Shown: positions 13,605-21,307 of the stretch, one piece after another
Numbering within the stretch: the stretch's first letter is position 1
Layout: each line of letters starts with the position of its first letter
Assembly: GCA_964518995.1 (NCBI GenBank)
Contig: CAZFJU010000009.1
Location: 1-37,224 of the forward strand
Length of the DNA stretch: 37,224 nt
Source: ZC4RG20 sp964518995
Lineage (GTDB): Bacteria > Pseudomonadota > Gammaproteobacteria > Steroidobacterales > Rariloculaceae
Direction: 5' to 3'
Program-made: the position numbers and the translations under genes
The notes under the pieces: generated by a model
The model's input: the letters and a program-made list of their open reading frames with translations, nothing else
What the model was told of the DNA's origin: nothing
Databases searched by the model: none

Positions 13605-14604
13605 AGCCATTCGCTCGATTGCCGTTCTCGGCGCGGGATCGTGGGGGACGGCTCTTGCGATCCAGCTCAGCCGCGCGGGGCTCGACACGTCGCTTTGGGG
13701 GCGTGATGCGGGCGCCGTAACGCAAATGCGCGCCGCCCGATGTAACGCCCAGTATCTGCCGGACGCCCCGTTTCCGGACGCGCTCGACGTGACGGCCGAT
13801 TTTGCCGCGGCGGCGTCGAGCGCCGATGTCGTGCTGATCGCAGTCCCGAGCCATGCGTTTCGCGCGATGCTCGAGGCCGTTCGCACTGTCCGCGGGAGAC
13901 CGCGGGTGGCATGGGCGACCAAGGGGTTCGAGCTCGAAAGCGGGCTGCTGCCTCACAAGGTCGCCGCCGAGGTGCTCGGCGCCGACTGGCCAACGGCCGT
14001 GCTGTCCGGGCCGACCTTTGCGCAGGAGGTGGCCGCCGGGCTGCCGACGGCACTGACCGTCGCGTCCGAGCACGACGATTACGCGCAGGATTGGTCGCAT
14101 GCACTCTCGACGGAGACACTGCGCGCGTACACCTCGAGCGACATCATCGGTGTCGAGGTCGGCGGCGCGACCAAGAACGTATTCGCTATCGGCGCCGGTC
14201 TGTGTGATGGCCTTGGCTTCGGTGCGAACACGCGAATTGCGCTCATCACCCGGGCCCTGGCCGAGATGACGCGGCTGGGCGTCGCGCTCGGCGCGCAACG
14301 CGAGACCTTCATGGGGCTCGCCGGAATCGGCGATCTCATGCTCACCTGCACCGACGATCAATCCCGTAATCGACGCTTCGGGCTTGCGCTCGCGGGCGGC
14401 GCCAGCGCGGAAGAGGCGCTCGCTGCGATCGGTCAGGTGGTTGAGGGCTATTTCGCCGCCCGTTCGACGCGCCGGGTCGCGCAGCGGCTCGACGTCGAGA
14501 TGCCCATCGTCGAGCAGATCCATGCGGTGCTCTACGAGGGGGCCGAGCTACGCGAAGCCGCGGCAGCGCTGATGCGCCGGCCGGTCGGCAGCGAGAACCG
14601 TTGA
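13600..14604 (+). CDS. gpsA: NAD(P)-dependent glycerol-3-phosphate dehydrogenase
   Basis: GpsA reduces dihydroxyacetone phosphate to sn-glycerol 3-phosphate for phospholipids. Marks: SIAVLGAGSWGTALA (dinucleotide-binding GxGxxG), VPSHAFRAML, WATKGFE, LSGPTFAQEVAAGLPTA, GGATKNVFAIGAGLCDGLGFG with the catalytic Lys, and GLAGIGDLMLTC. The start is a problem. The family begins M-[KR]-x-I-x-V-LGAG. Here the corresponding codon is ATT at 13600, overlapping the secB stop as ATTAA; no ATG, GTG or TTG lies between it and GAG. The only standard in-frame start is ATG 13537, which would add 21 Arg/Pro-rich residues that are a shadow of secB. An ATT start, as in infC, is suggested, but the long form cannot be excluded. 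Confidence 0.93.
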   Translation: MKAIRSIAVLGAGSWGTALAIQLSRAGLDTSLWGRDAGAVTQMRAARCNAQYLPDAPFPDALDVTADFAAAASSADVVLIAVPSHAFRAMLEAVRTVRGRPRVAWATKGFELESGLLPHKVAAEVLGADWPTAVLSGPTFAQEVAAGLPTALTVASEHDDYAQDWSHALSTETLRAYTSSDIIGVEVGGATKNVFAIGAGLCDGLGFGANTRIALITRALAEMTRLGVALGAQRETFMGLAGIGDLMLTCTDDQSRNRRFGLALAGGASAEEALAAIGQVVEGYFAARSTRRVAQRLDVEMPIVEQIHAVLYEGAELREAAAALMRRPVGSENR

Positions 14605-14616
14605 GCGCGAACGCAC

Positions 14617-15081
14617 TCAGCACGCGCCCGCGAAATCGAGCTGACGCCACGCTTCGTACAGCGCCACCGCGGCCGCATTCGACAAATTGAGGCTGCGGTT
14701 GTGCGGCCGAAGCGGAATGCGCAGCCATGCGTCATCCGGCAGGCCGTGCAGCACGTCGGCCGGCAAGCCGCGCGTCTCGGGGCCGAGCAGGAATGCATCA
14801 CCGTCCCGAAAACGGACGTCGTACAGTGAGCTGCTGGCGCGCGTCGTCAACGCAAAGACGCGGCCGTCGCCGAGCGACTCGAGGCACGCAGCCAGCGTGT
14901 CGTGCTCGATTACCGTTGCGAGCTCGTGGTAGTCGAGCCCTGCCCGGCGCAGGTGGCGCTCCTCGAGCGTAAAGCCTAGCGGATGCACGAGATGCAGCGC
15001 CGCGCCGACGTTCGCGCAAAGCCGGATCACGTTACCCGTGTTCGGCGGAATTTCGGGCTGATAGAGGATCACGTGCAGCAT
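14617..15081 (-). CDS. trmL: tRNA (cytidine/uridine-34-2'-O)-methyltransferase TrmL
   Basis: The 154-residue SPOUT methyltransferase starts MLHVILYQPEIPPNTGNVIRLC, the TrmL/YibK signature. It continues LHLVHPLGF, then RRAGLDYHE, then FLLGPETRGLP, then IPLRPHNRSLNLSNAAAVALYE, which builds the trefoil knot and SAM site. TrmL methylates the ribose of wobble base 34 in tRNA-Leu isoacceptors. It converges with gpsA (12-base gap). In E. coli trmL is also near secB-gpsA, although cysE, which lies between there, is absent here. Start is ATG at 15081, divergent from pyrD. Confidence 0.95.
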   Translation of the reverse strand: MLHVILYQPEIPPNTGNVIRLCANVGAALHLVHPLGFTLEERHLRRAGLDYHELATVIEHDTLAACLESLGDGRVFALTTRASSSLYDVRFRDGDAFLLGPETRGLPADVLHGLPDDAWLRIPLRPHNRSLNLSNAAAVALYEAWRQLDFAGAC

Positions 15082-15145
15082 GCGGATTGATGATACGGGA
15101 GGTGCGATAATTCGCTCGCGTTCCGTGACGCAGGAGTTGCGAGAT

Positions 15146-16099
15146 ATGAGCCGCCTCGGCATTGATTTTTGCGGACTCGAGCTTCGCTCGCCGATCGTGT
15201 TGCTGTCCGGCTGTGTTGGGTTCGGCGAGGAATACACGCGCATCGAAGGTTTCTCGAATCGGGACGCCGGCGCGATCGTGCTGAAAGGCACGACGCTCGA
15301 TGCGCGCCTCGGCAATCCTCCGCACCGCGTCTGGGAAACTCCGGCCGGCATGCTCAACGCGATCGGGCTGCAGAACCCCGGCGTCGACTACGTCGTTCGG
15401 CATATTCTGCCGAAGCTCGACTTCACCGAGACGCGCTTCATCGCGAACGTATCGGGCTCGACGATCGAGGAGTACGTCGAGGTCACCCGACGCTTCGACG
15501 ATTCGCCGATCGACGCCATCGAAATCAACATCTCGTGCCCGAACGTCAAGGAGGGCGGGGTCGCGTTCGGCAACTATCCGGATATGTCCGCGAAAGTGGT
15601 CGAGGCGTGTCGCCGCGTCACGCGCAAGCCGCTGATCACGAAGCTGTCGCCGAACCAGACCGATATCGCTGCCAACGCGCGCGCCTGCATCGAGGCGGGC
15701 ACGGACGCGTTCGCGGTGATCAATACGCTGATGGGCATGTCCGTCGACGTCGAGACGCGACGGCCCATCATCGGCAACGTGCAAGGCGGCCTGTCGGGCC
15801 CTGCGATCCGGCCGATCGCGCTGCTCAAGGTTCACCAGGTGTATCAGGAAGCGCGGCGCCACAACGTGCCGATCATCGGCCAAGGCGGCATTGAGACTGC
15901 GCACGACGCGCTCGAGTTTCTCGTGACCGGCGCGACGGCGGTCGGCGTCGGCACCGCGCTCTTTTATGACCCGATGGCGCCGAAGAAGATCAATGCCGGG
16001 CTCGACGCCTATCTCGAGCGACATGCCTTCGAGTCGATGCGCGAGCTGATTGGAACGCTGCGCATCGGCGGCTCGCTCGACATGCCGGCAAGCGGCTGA
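15146..16099 (+). CDS. pyrD: Dihydroorotate dehydrogenase, class 1B-like
   Basis: This 317-residue FMN TIM barrel starts at ATG 15146 (MSRLGIDFCGLELRSP) with AGGAG at 15132-15136. Markers are LSGCVGFGEEY, AIVLKGTTLDARLGNPPHR, ETPAGMLNAIGLQNPGVD, EINISCPNVKEGGVAFG (class 1 loop with the catalytic Cys), TKLSPNQTDI, NTLMGMSVD, GGLSGPAIRPIAL, IIGQGGIET and GATAVGVGTALF. This arrangement is closest to class 1B PyrD, which oxidises dihydroorotate to orotate and normally works with the Fe-S/FAD subunit PyrK. No pyrK is adjacent. Most gammaproteobacteria use the membrane class 2 enzyme. Related dihydropyrimidine dehydrogenase subunits carry Fe-S extensions not seen here. Confidence 0.87.
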   Translation: MSRLGIDFCGLELRSPIVLLSGCVGFGEEYTRIEGFSNRDAGAIVLKGTTLDARLGNPPHRVWETPAGMLNAIGLQNPGVDYVVRHILPKLDFTETRFIANVSGSTIEEYVEVTRRFDDSPIDAIEINISCPNVKEGGVAFGNYPDMSAKVVEACRRVTRKPLITKLSPNQTDIAANARACIEAGTDAFAVINTLMGMSVDVETRRPIIGNVQGGLSGPAIRPIALLKVHQVYQEARRHNVPIIGQGGIETAHDALEFLVTGATAVGVGTALFYDPMAPKKINAGLDAYLERHAFESMRELIGTLRIGGSLDMPASG

Positions 16100-16232
16100 C
16101 CCGGCTGAGCCGAGATTCGCAAGCCGCGGCGCGCATCAGCTTCACAGCAAGGATCGAGTCGTTCATGAGCATTGCATACGTTCGCTTATGTCGGAGGAAA
16201 CGTCCGTCGCGGAGCGCCGAGGGCGTGCGCCG

Positions 16233-17021
16233 ATGAGCATTCATCCGTCTTCAGTCGTCTCCGATGAGGCGGAAGTCTCCGCAGATGCCGAGATCGGCCC
16301 GTTCTGTTTAATCCGCGGACGCGTGCGGATCGGCGCCGGCACCGTCGTCGAGTCACACGCGAGGATCGGCAGCCGTTACGGCAGCGTCACCATCGGTGAA
16401 CGGAATTTGATCCAGAGCGGCGCAATGCTAGGCGGCCCCCCGCAGGACCTGAGCTACGAAAGCATGCTCGATGCCGCGCTCGTGATCGGCGACGGCAATC
16501 GCATCGGCGAGTACGTCACGATCAACCTCGGCACCCGTAAGGGTGGCGGCACGACCCGTCTCGGCAACGACAATTTCGTCATGGCCTATTGCCATATCGG
16601 TCACGACTGCCGCCTCGGCAACGACATCGTGCTGACTAACCTCTGTCAGCTCGCAGGACATGTGGAGGTCGATGACAAAGCTATTCTGTCCGGGCATTCC
16701 GGCGCCTCACAGTTCGTACGCATCGGCGCCTATGCGTTCCTCGCCGGCGGCTCGTATGCCAACAAGGATATTCCACCGTTCTGCATCGCGGAGGGCTACT
16801 GGGCCACCCTGCGGGCGCCGAATCGGGTCGGCCTGCGGCGCGCCGGCTTCGACCTCGACGAGCGCCGCAATATCGAGCGGGGGATACGCCTGCTGCTCGA
16901 CGGCGCGCTGACCATTCAGGACGTGATCGGACGAATTCGCGACGAGTGCACGCCGAGCGCCGAGATCGAGCGCCTCGTCACCTTTCTCGAGACGTCCGAG
17001 CGCGGGATCGCACGCCGATGA
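16233..17021 (+). CDS. LpxA-family acyl-ACP:UDP-sugar acyltransferase
   Basis: The 262-residue protein has the LpxA length and plan: left-handed beta helix of hexapeptide repeats (about 1-190; IGPFCLIRGRVRIGAGTVVE), then a helical C-terminal part (RAGFDLDERRNIERGIRLLL). MLGGPPQDLSYE and NRIGEYVTINLGT match LpxA. CHIGHDC keeps both conserved histidines, including the catalytic base (E. coli His125), and LAGHVEV keeps His144. The E. coli His160 position (HQF) is Ser (ASQF). LpxA moves an R-3-hydroxyacyl chain onto UDP-GlcNAc, the first step of lipid A. This gene stands apart from lpxD/fabZ/lpxB and overlaps a Gfo/Idh dehydrogenase, so it may act on a modified sugar. Start ATG 16233 has GAGGG nine bases upstream; ATG 16188 is the alternative. 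Confidence 0.85.
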   Translation: MSIHPSSVVSDEAEVSADAEIGPFCLIRGRVRIGAGTVVESHARIGSRYGSVTIGERNLIQSGAMLGGPPQDLSYESMLDAALVIGDGNRIGEYVTINLGTRKGGGTTRLGNDNFVMAYCHIGHDCRLGNDIVLTNLCQLAGHVEVDDKAILSGHSGASQFVRIGAYAFLAGGSYANKDIPPFCIAEGYWATLRAPNRVGLRRAGFDLDERRNIERGIRLLLDGALTIQDVIGRIRDECTPSAEIERLVTFLETSERGIARR

Positions 17022-17986
17022 ATCGCGTGCGAGCCGCCGTGATCGGCACGGGTTACCTCGGTCGATTCCACGCGCAAAAGTACGCCGCGCTGCCGCAAGC
17101 CGAGCTCGTCGGCGTATGTGACATCGACGCACGTTCCGGCCGCGCGGCGGCGGAGGCCAGCGGCACCACGTATGTCGCGGATCATCGCGAGCTCGTCGGA
17201 CGCGTCGATGCCGTGACGATCGCCGCCACGACGAGCGCGCACTACGAGCTCGCCCGCTTCTTTCTCGAGCACGGCGTGCATGTGTTGGTCGAAAAGCCGA
17301 TGACGCGCACCGCAGAAGAAGCACGCGCGCTGACGGCGCTCGCCGAGGCGAACGGTCTGAAGCTGCAGGTCGGCCACGTCGAACGCTTCAATCCGGCGCT
17401 GCTGTCCGCCCGCGAGAGTCTCACCGATATCGATTTCATCGAGTGTCATAGGCTTGCGCCCTTCACGCGGCGCGGCGCCGACGTCGATGTCGTGCTCGAT
17501 CTGATGATCCACGATCTCGACGTGATGCTGTCGCTGGTGGACTCGCCGCCGTGCAGCGTGTCGGCCGTCGGCACCGGAGTGCTGACGAGCTCCGTCGACA
17601 TCGCGAACGCACGCATCGAGTTCGAGAGCGGCGCGATCGCCAACGTCACTGCATCTCGCGTATCGACCAGCGCGCAACGCCGCTTTCGCGTTTTTCAGCA
17701 AAGCCAGTACGTGTCGATCGACTTCGGCCAGGGCGAGGTGCGGCGCGTCATTGCGGCGAGCGGCCGCACCGACGACGAGCCGCTCAAGACTGAGCGCTGG
17801 AGCCTCGACAAGGGCGACGCGCTGCTCGCGGAAACCGAATCGTTCCTCGACGCCATCATGCACGACCGGCCGTGCGTCGTCTCGGGCCGCGATGGCGTTG
17901 CCGCGCTCGAGCTCGCCGAGGCGATCAGCGCCGATATCGCGCGCCGCGCGCAGCACCGAAAGAAAATGGTGTCAGAGCCCAATTAA
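17018..17986 (+). CDS. Gfo/Idh/MocA-family NAD(P)-dependent oxidoreductase
   Basis: This 322-residue protein starts at ATG 17018, overlapping the acyltransferase stop (ATGA), so the two are co-translated. AAVIGTGYLGRFHAQKYA is the Rossmann GxGxxG motif. HVLVEKPMTRT holds the EKP motif with the catalytic Lys. VGHVERFNPA and VLDLMIHDLDVMLSL supply the substrate-side His/Asp of the C-terminal alpha/beta domain. Such enzymes oxidise or reduce sugar and nucleotide-sugar ring carbons. Next to an LpxA-like acyltransferase, the best precedent is GnnA, which oxidises C3 of UDP-GlcNAc on the way to UDP-GlcNAc3N. The partner aminotransferase GnnB is not in the window. The last codons (MVSEPN, stop) are written by a copy of a repeated intergenic sequence. 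Confidence 0.87.
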   Translation: MNRVRAAVIGTGYLGRFHAQKYAALPQAELVGVCDIDARSGRAAAEASGTTYVADHRELVGRVDAVTIAATTSAHYELARFFLEHGVHVLVEKPMTRTAEEARALTALAEANGLKLQVGHVERFNPALLSARESLTDIDFIECHRLAPFTRRGADVDVVLDLMIHDLDVMLSLVDSPPCSVSAVGTGVLTSSVDIANARIEFESGAIANVTASRVSTSAQRRFRVFQQSQYVSIDFGQGEVRRVIAASGRTDDEPLKTERWSLDKGDALLAETESFLDAIMHDRPCVVSGRDGVAALELAEAISADIARRAQHRKKMVSEPN

Positions 17987-18054
17987 CGATTAAATGGGGT
18001 CAGAGCCCGATATCTAATGGGGTCAGAGCCCGATTTAACGGAGCCCGAATTAAC
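17965..18054. repeat. Cluster of GTCAGAGCCC repeats
   Basis: AATGGGGTCAGAGCCCGAT occurs identically at 17993-18011 and 18016-18034. A third copy with two changes is at 17965-17983, inside the 3' end of the upstream gene. A fourth is truncated (GAGCCCGAAT, 18041-18050). The TTAACG/ATTAA spacers between copies also resemble each other. The cluster fills the space between convergent genes. I recall AATGGGGTCAGAG-type sequences as dispersed repeats in high-GC proteobacteria, associated with REP/RAYT-like transposases. No transposase is present here. Confidence 0.75.
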
Positions 18055-18066
18055 GCGCCGCTTAGC

Positions 18067-19470
18067 TCAAACCCTGCCTTCGAGGCCAAGCTCCTTGATC
18101 TTGCGGGTCAGCGTGTTGCGCCCCCAGCCGAGCAGCTTCGCGGCTTCGAGCCGCTTGCCGCGCGCGCTGCGCAACGCCGTGACGATCAGCGTGCGCTCGA
18201 ACGCGGGTAGCGCGTCCGCCAAAAGCGGCTCCGAGGATCCGGCAGCGAGCTGCCCTTCGGCCCACTGCGCCAGCTCCGTCGTCCAATCGGCCGCCGCGAA
18301 CCGTGCGGCGCCGCCGAGCTCGCTCGGCAGGTCCTGCACCACGACCTCGCGGCCTGCAGCGGTGACCGTCAGCCGCCGACAAACATTCACGAGCTCGCGG
18401 ACATTACCAGGCCAGTCGTAGCGCATCAGCACGTCGATGACCGGCTCGCTCAGCGTCTTCGATGCCACGCCGAGCTCCGCGCCGGCCCGCTCGAGATAGA
18501 AGCGCGCGAGCTCCGGAATGTCCTCGCGTCGATGCCGTAAAGGCGGCACCTCGATGCGCATCACGTTCAGGCGATGATAAAGATCTTCGCGAAACCGCCC
18601 CTGCGTCACGGCCTGACCGAGCTCCTGATGCGTCGCCGCGATCACCCGTACATCGACCCGAATCGGCGTCTGGCCGCCGACCCGAAAGAACTCGCTCTCA
18701 GCGAGCACACGCAGCAGACGAGTCTGCAGCGCGGTGGACATGTCGCCGATCTCATCGAGAAACAGCGTGCCGCCGTCCGCCTGCTCGAAGCGCCCGATCC
18801 GGCGCTCCGTCGCCCCCGTGAACGCCCCCTTTTCATGCCCGAACAGCTCCGACTCGAGCAGCTCTGCGGCAATCGCCGACGTGTTGAGGGCCACGAACGG
18901 CTCGCGAGCTCGCGGCGAGTTCTCGTGCAGCGCTCGCGCAACCAGCTCCTTGCCGGTGCCGGATTCCCCGGTGATCAGCACCGTCATGCTCGAGCGCGAC
19001 AGCCGTCCGATCGCCTTGAAGACGTCTTGCATCGCAGGCGCGTGCCCGATAATCCGCGGCGTCTTCTGAATCGTGGACTGAACGCTCTGGTGGCGACCGT
19101 TATGCCGCGCCGCGCGCGAGACGAGCTCGACCGCCTCGTCGATGTCGAACGGCTTCGGCAGGTACTCGAACGCGCCGCCCTGATAGGCCGATACGGCGCT
19201 GTCCAAATCCGAATGTGCGGTGATGACAATGACGGGCACGTCGGGGTCGCTCGCGGCGAGCTTCTCCATCAGCTCGAGCCCGCTCATATCCGGCATGCGG
19301 ATGTCAGTGACGAGCACATCCGGGCGATCATGCGCGAATGCCCGCAGCAGCTCGCGTGCCGAAGCGAACGTTCGCGGCATCATCTGCGCCTGCTTCAGCG
19401 CCTGCTCGAGGACCCATCGAACGGACTCGTCGTCGTCGACGACCCAAACATTGAGACCGGGTGTCGTCAC
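18067..19470 (-). CDS. glnG: Nitrogen regulator NtrC (sigma-54 activator)
   Basis: The 467-residue response regulator has a receiver domain (about 7-118; VVDDDESVRWVL, phosphorylated Asp in VTDIRMPD, Lys in PKPFD). The AAA+ sigma-54 domain follows (about 145-370; Walker A GESGTGKE, GAFTGA loop that contacts sigma-54, Walker B GGTLFLDEIGDM, arginine finger region RFREDLYHRLNV). A Fis-type helix-turn-helix ends the protein (ALRSARGKRLEAAKLLGWGRNTLTRKIKELGL). This is the NtrC arrangement. GTG start at 19470 overlaps the ntrB stop by four bases (GTGA). Phosphorylated by NtrB under nitrogen limitation, it would activate glnA through the sigma-54 promoter at 22809-22824. Confidence 0.96.
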   Translation of the reverse strand: MTTPGLNVWVVDDDESVRWVLEQALKQAQMMPRTFASARELLRAFAHDRPDVLVTDIRMPDMSGLELMEKLAASDPDVPVIVITAHSDLDSAVSAYQGGAFEYLPKPFDIDEAVELVSRAARHNGRHQSVQSTIQKTPRIIGHAPAMQDVFKAIGRLSRSSMTVLITGESGTGKELVARALHENSPRAREPFVALNTSAIAAELLESELFGHEKGAFTGATERRIGRFEQADGGTLFLDEIGDMSTALQTRLLRVLAESEFFRVGGQTPIRVDVRVIAATHQELGQAVTQGRFREDLYHRLNVMRIEVPPLRHRREDIPELARFYLERAGAELGVASKTLSEPVIDVLMRYDWPGNVRELVNVCRRLTVTAAGREVVVQDLPSELGGAARFAAADWTTELAQWAEGQLAAGSSEPLLADALPAFERTLIVTALRSARGKRLEAAKLLGWGRNTLTRKIKELGLEGRV

Positions 19471-20507
19471 GCCGCTGGTCCTCCGCGTCCGAGTGCACTC
19501 GCGCCCGCCGGCGTGAGCGGCAGCAGCATCTGAAATGCCGTGCGTCCCGGCCGGCTGGTGAATTCGATCAGACCGCCGTTACGGCCGACGAGATCCTGCG
19601 CGATCGTCAGCCCCAGGCCGGTGCCGGTATCCCGGCCCGTCACCAACGGGAAGAAAACGGTCTCCTTGAGCTCGTCGGCAATGCCCGGGCCGTCGTCCTC
19701 GACCTCGAGCGAGATCACGAGACGGTGAAAGTCGCCGCCGATCGTGTAGTTCGACAATGCACGTGTACGGAAGACGATGCGTCCGGACTCGCTTACGGCC
19801 TGCAATGCATTGCGCGACAAATTCAGAAAAGCCTGGATCATCTGCCCCTTGTCGGCCTCGAGCGGCGGCAGGCTTGGATCGTAGTCGCGCACGAGCTGCA
19901 CGTCCGGCGGCTTCTCCGCGACGATCAGACTCGCGACATGCTCGGTGATCTGATGAACGTTGATCAGCTCGGGCTTCGGCCTTCCTCCTTTATGAATCGC
20001 ATCGACGAGCGCTGCGAGCCGATCCGCCTCGTCGATGATCACCTGCGTGTACTTGCGCAGCTCCGGTGCCGGCAGCTGCCGCTCGAGCAGCTGCGCCGCG
20101 CCGCGGAGTCCGCCCAGCGGATTTTTCACCTCGTGCGCGAGCTGTCCGACGATGCGACGCGACAAGCGCTGCTTGGCCAGCAGATCCAGCTCGCGGCGGA
20201 TGCGCCGATCCCGCTCCGTGTCGAACAGCTCGACGAGCAGACCGAGCTCGGTATCGAGCGGCTGCGCGCGGCAGTCCACGATCAGCTCCCGTTCTCCGGC
20301 GCGGATTTCCAGCTCCCGCAGGCTGAAGGTCAGCTCGCTGTCCAGCGCGCGTCGACACAAGCGCTCGAGCTCATCGGCCGGATGCACGATCTCGCGCAGC
20401 GGTCGGCCCGCAGCCTGACGCACGCTGACCCCGAGCAGAGCCTCTGCCGAGGGGTTCATGTACACCACCTCGAGCGACGGATCGAGCACGACTATCGCGG
20501 TGGTCAA
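19467..20507 (-). CDS. glnL: Nitrogen-sensing histidine kinase NtrB (start uncertain)
   Basis: A PAS domain (ALTTAIVVLDPSLEVVYMN, about the first 100 residues) is followed by DHp and kinase domains. The phosphorylated His is in GQLAHEVKNPLGGLRGAAQLL, the N box in LNLSRNALQAV, G1 in VEDDGPGI and G2 in GTGLGLTIAQ. NtrB phosphorylates NtrC and, bound by PII, dephosphorylates it. After the upstream gene stop (20612) there is no ATG, GTG or TTG in frame until TTG 20507, which lies at the first PAS strand and removes about five residues compared with E. coli GlnL. The frame stays open upstream to 21203, but that part is a shadow of the DUF4124 gene. A non-standard start between 20519 and 20600 is possible. 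Confidence 0.92.
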   Translation of the reverse strand: MTTAIVVLDPSLEVVYMNPSAEALLGVSVRQAAGRPLREIVHPADELERLCRRALDSELTFSLRELEIRAGERELIVDCRAQPLDTELGLLVELFDTERDRRIRRELDLLAKQRLSRRIVGQLAHEVKNPLGGLRGAAQLLERQLPAPELRKYTQVIIDEADRLAALVDAIHKGGRPKPELINVHQITEHVASLIVAEKPPDVQLVRDYDPSLPPLEADKGQMIQAFLNLSRNALQAVSESGRIVFRTRALSNYTIGGDFHRLVISLEVEDDGPGIADELKETVFFPLVTGRDTGTGLGLTIAQDLVGRNGGLIEFTSRPGRTAFQMLLPLTPAGASALGRGGPAA

Positions 20508-20611
20508 CGCCTGCAGAATGGATTCGGCATCGATCGACGGGCGCCGTGCTCGCCCCAGCTTGCGCGAGTCGCCGGCCGTTTTGTGACGCGGTGGGTCGCC
20601 GGCGGTGACGG

Positions 20612-21196
20612 CTAGTTGCGACGCGCCGGCGGAGCCGGATTGTGCGGGTTCAGGATGCTGGTTTGCTGGACCATGAACGTAACGGCCAGCGTGCGCAGCA
20701 GCTCGGCCCCGCTCTCGTCGATGACGACGCCTTGCAGCGTATGCACGCCGCGAGCCATTTCCGGAATGGTGATCTGCAGTGTCGTCGCACCCAGGTGGCG
20801 CCGTTCGCCATCCACATAGACATCGAGACGATGACCCGCCTGCAGCGGCGGTTCGAGCTCGAGCTGCACGTCGAGGGTGCCGCCGATGTTCCAAAGCGTC
20901 TCCTGCTGCGCAGGCGAGACAATGTCGAAGCGGCGATAAGGTACGGCTTGCTGCGGCGGCGTGCTCGTGCGCGATGCCGCAGGCGTGGTCGCGGCAATTG
21001 GCGGCGGCGCCGAGAACGTCTGTGCGCCCGAGAGCTCGAGTCGCTCCGCTCCGTCCACCGGACGATCCGAATAGTGGACGACGCCGTTCTGGTCGACCCA
21101 ACGCCAGACCGTTACGGCGCTCGCCGTGCTCATTGCCAGCGCTATCATCGTCGACGAGATCGTCGCCGCGTTCAGGAAAAGCCGCCACTTTCGCAT
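20612..21196 (-). CDS. DUF4124-domain exported protein
   Basis: The 194-residue protein has a signal peptide (LFLNAATISSTMIALAMSTASA, cleavage near residue 27). The DUF4124 motif VWRWVDQNGVVHYSDRPVDGAERLEL (about 29-55) comes next, then a Pro/Thr-rich linker. The C-terminal beta-sandwich-like part (FDIVSPAQQETLWNIGGTLDVQL, VYVDGERRHLG, VHTLQGVVIDESG) ends in a polar tail. The DUF4124 function is unknown, but the glnA-DUF4124-ntrB-ntrC order is widespread in gammaproteobacteria such as Pseudomonas. Start is ATG at 21196. The protein is periplasmic or outer-envelope, and no link to nitrogen sensing is established. Confidence 0.88.
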   Translation of the reverse strand: MRKWRLFLNAATISSTMIALAMSTASAVTVWRWVDQNGVVHYSDRPVDGAERLELSGAQTFSAPPPIAATTPAASRTSTPPQQAVPYRRFDIVSPAQQETLWNIGGTLDVQLELEPPLQAGHRLDVYVDGERRHLGATTLQITIPEMARGVHTLQGVVIDESGAELLRTLAVTFMVQQTSILNPHNPAPPARRN

Positions 21197-21281
21197 GCTC
21201 CAAGCTTACTGCCGCGCGGGCCCGGGAGCTACCGGACGGGCGGATTCTGTGATCTCCGCCACGGCCGGCACTTTGACAAAA

Positions 21282-21305
21282 TCTCGGGATGAGTCCGTGC
21301 CGAGA
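21282..21305 (-). terminator. Probable intrinsic terminator after glnA
   Basis: On the minus strand, TCTCGG (21305-21300) and CCGAGA (21287-21282) form a 6-bp stem with a 12-base loop, followed by TTTTG. It begins three bases after the glnA stop and precedes the DUF4124 gene, so it may separate the abundant glnA transcript from ntrBC or allow partial read-through. Confidence 0.5.
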
Positions 21306-21307
21306 CC

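Noticed and set aside
17965..18054. GTCAGAGCCC cluster as a CRISPR array
   Set aside because: Period is irregular (28, 23 and about 18), spacers are only 4-9 bases, and no cas genes are present.
18574..20615. Long plus-strand frames opposite ntrC and ntrB
   Set aside because: They mirror the codon periodicity of the real minus-strand genes and contain no recognisable domain.
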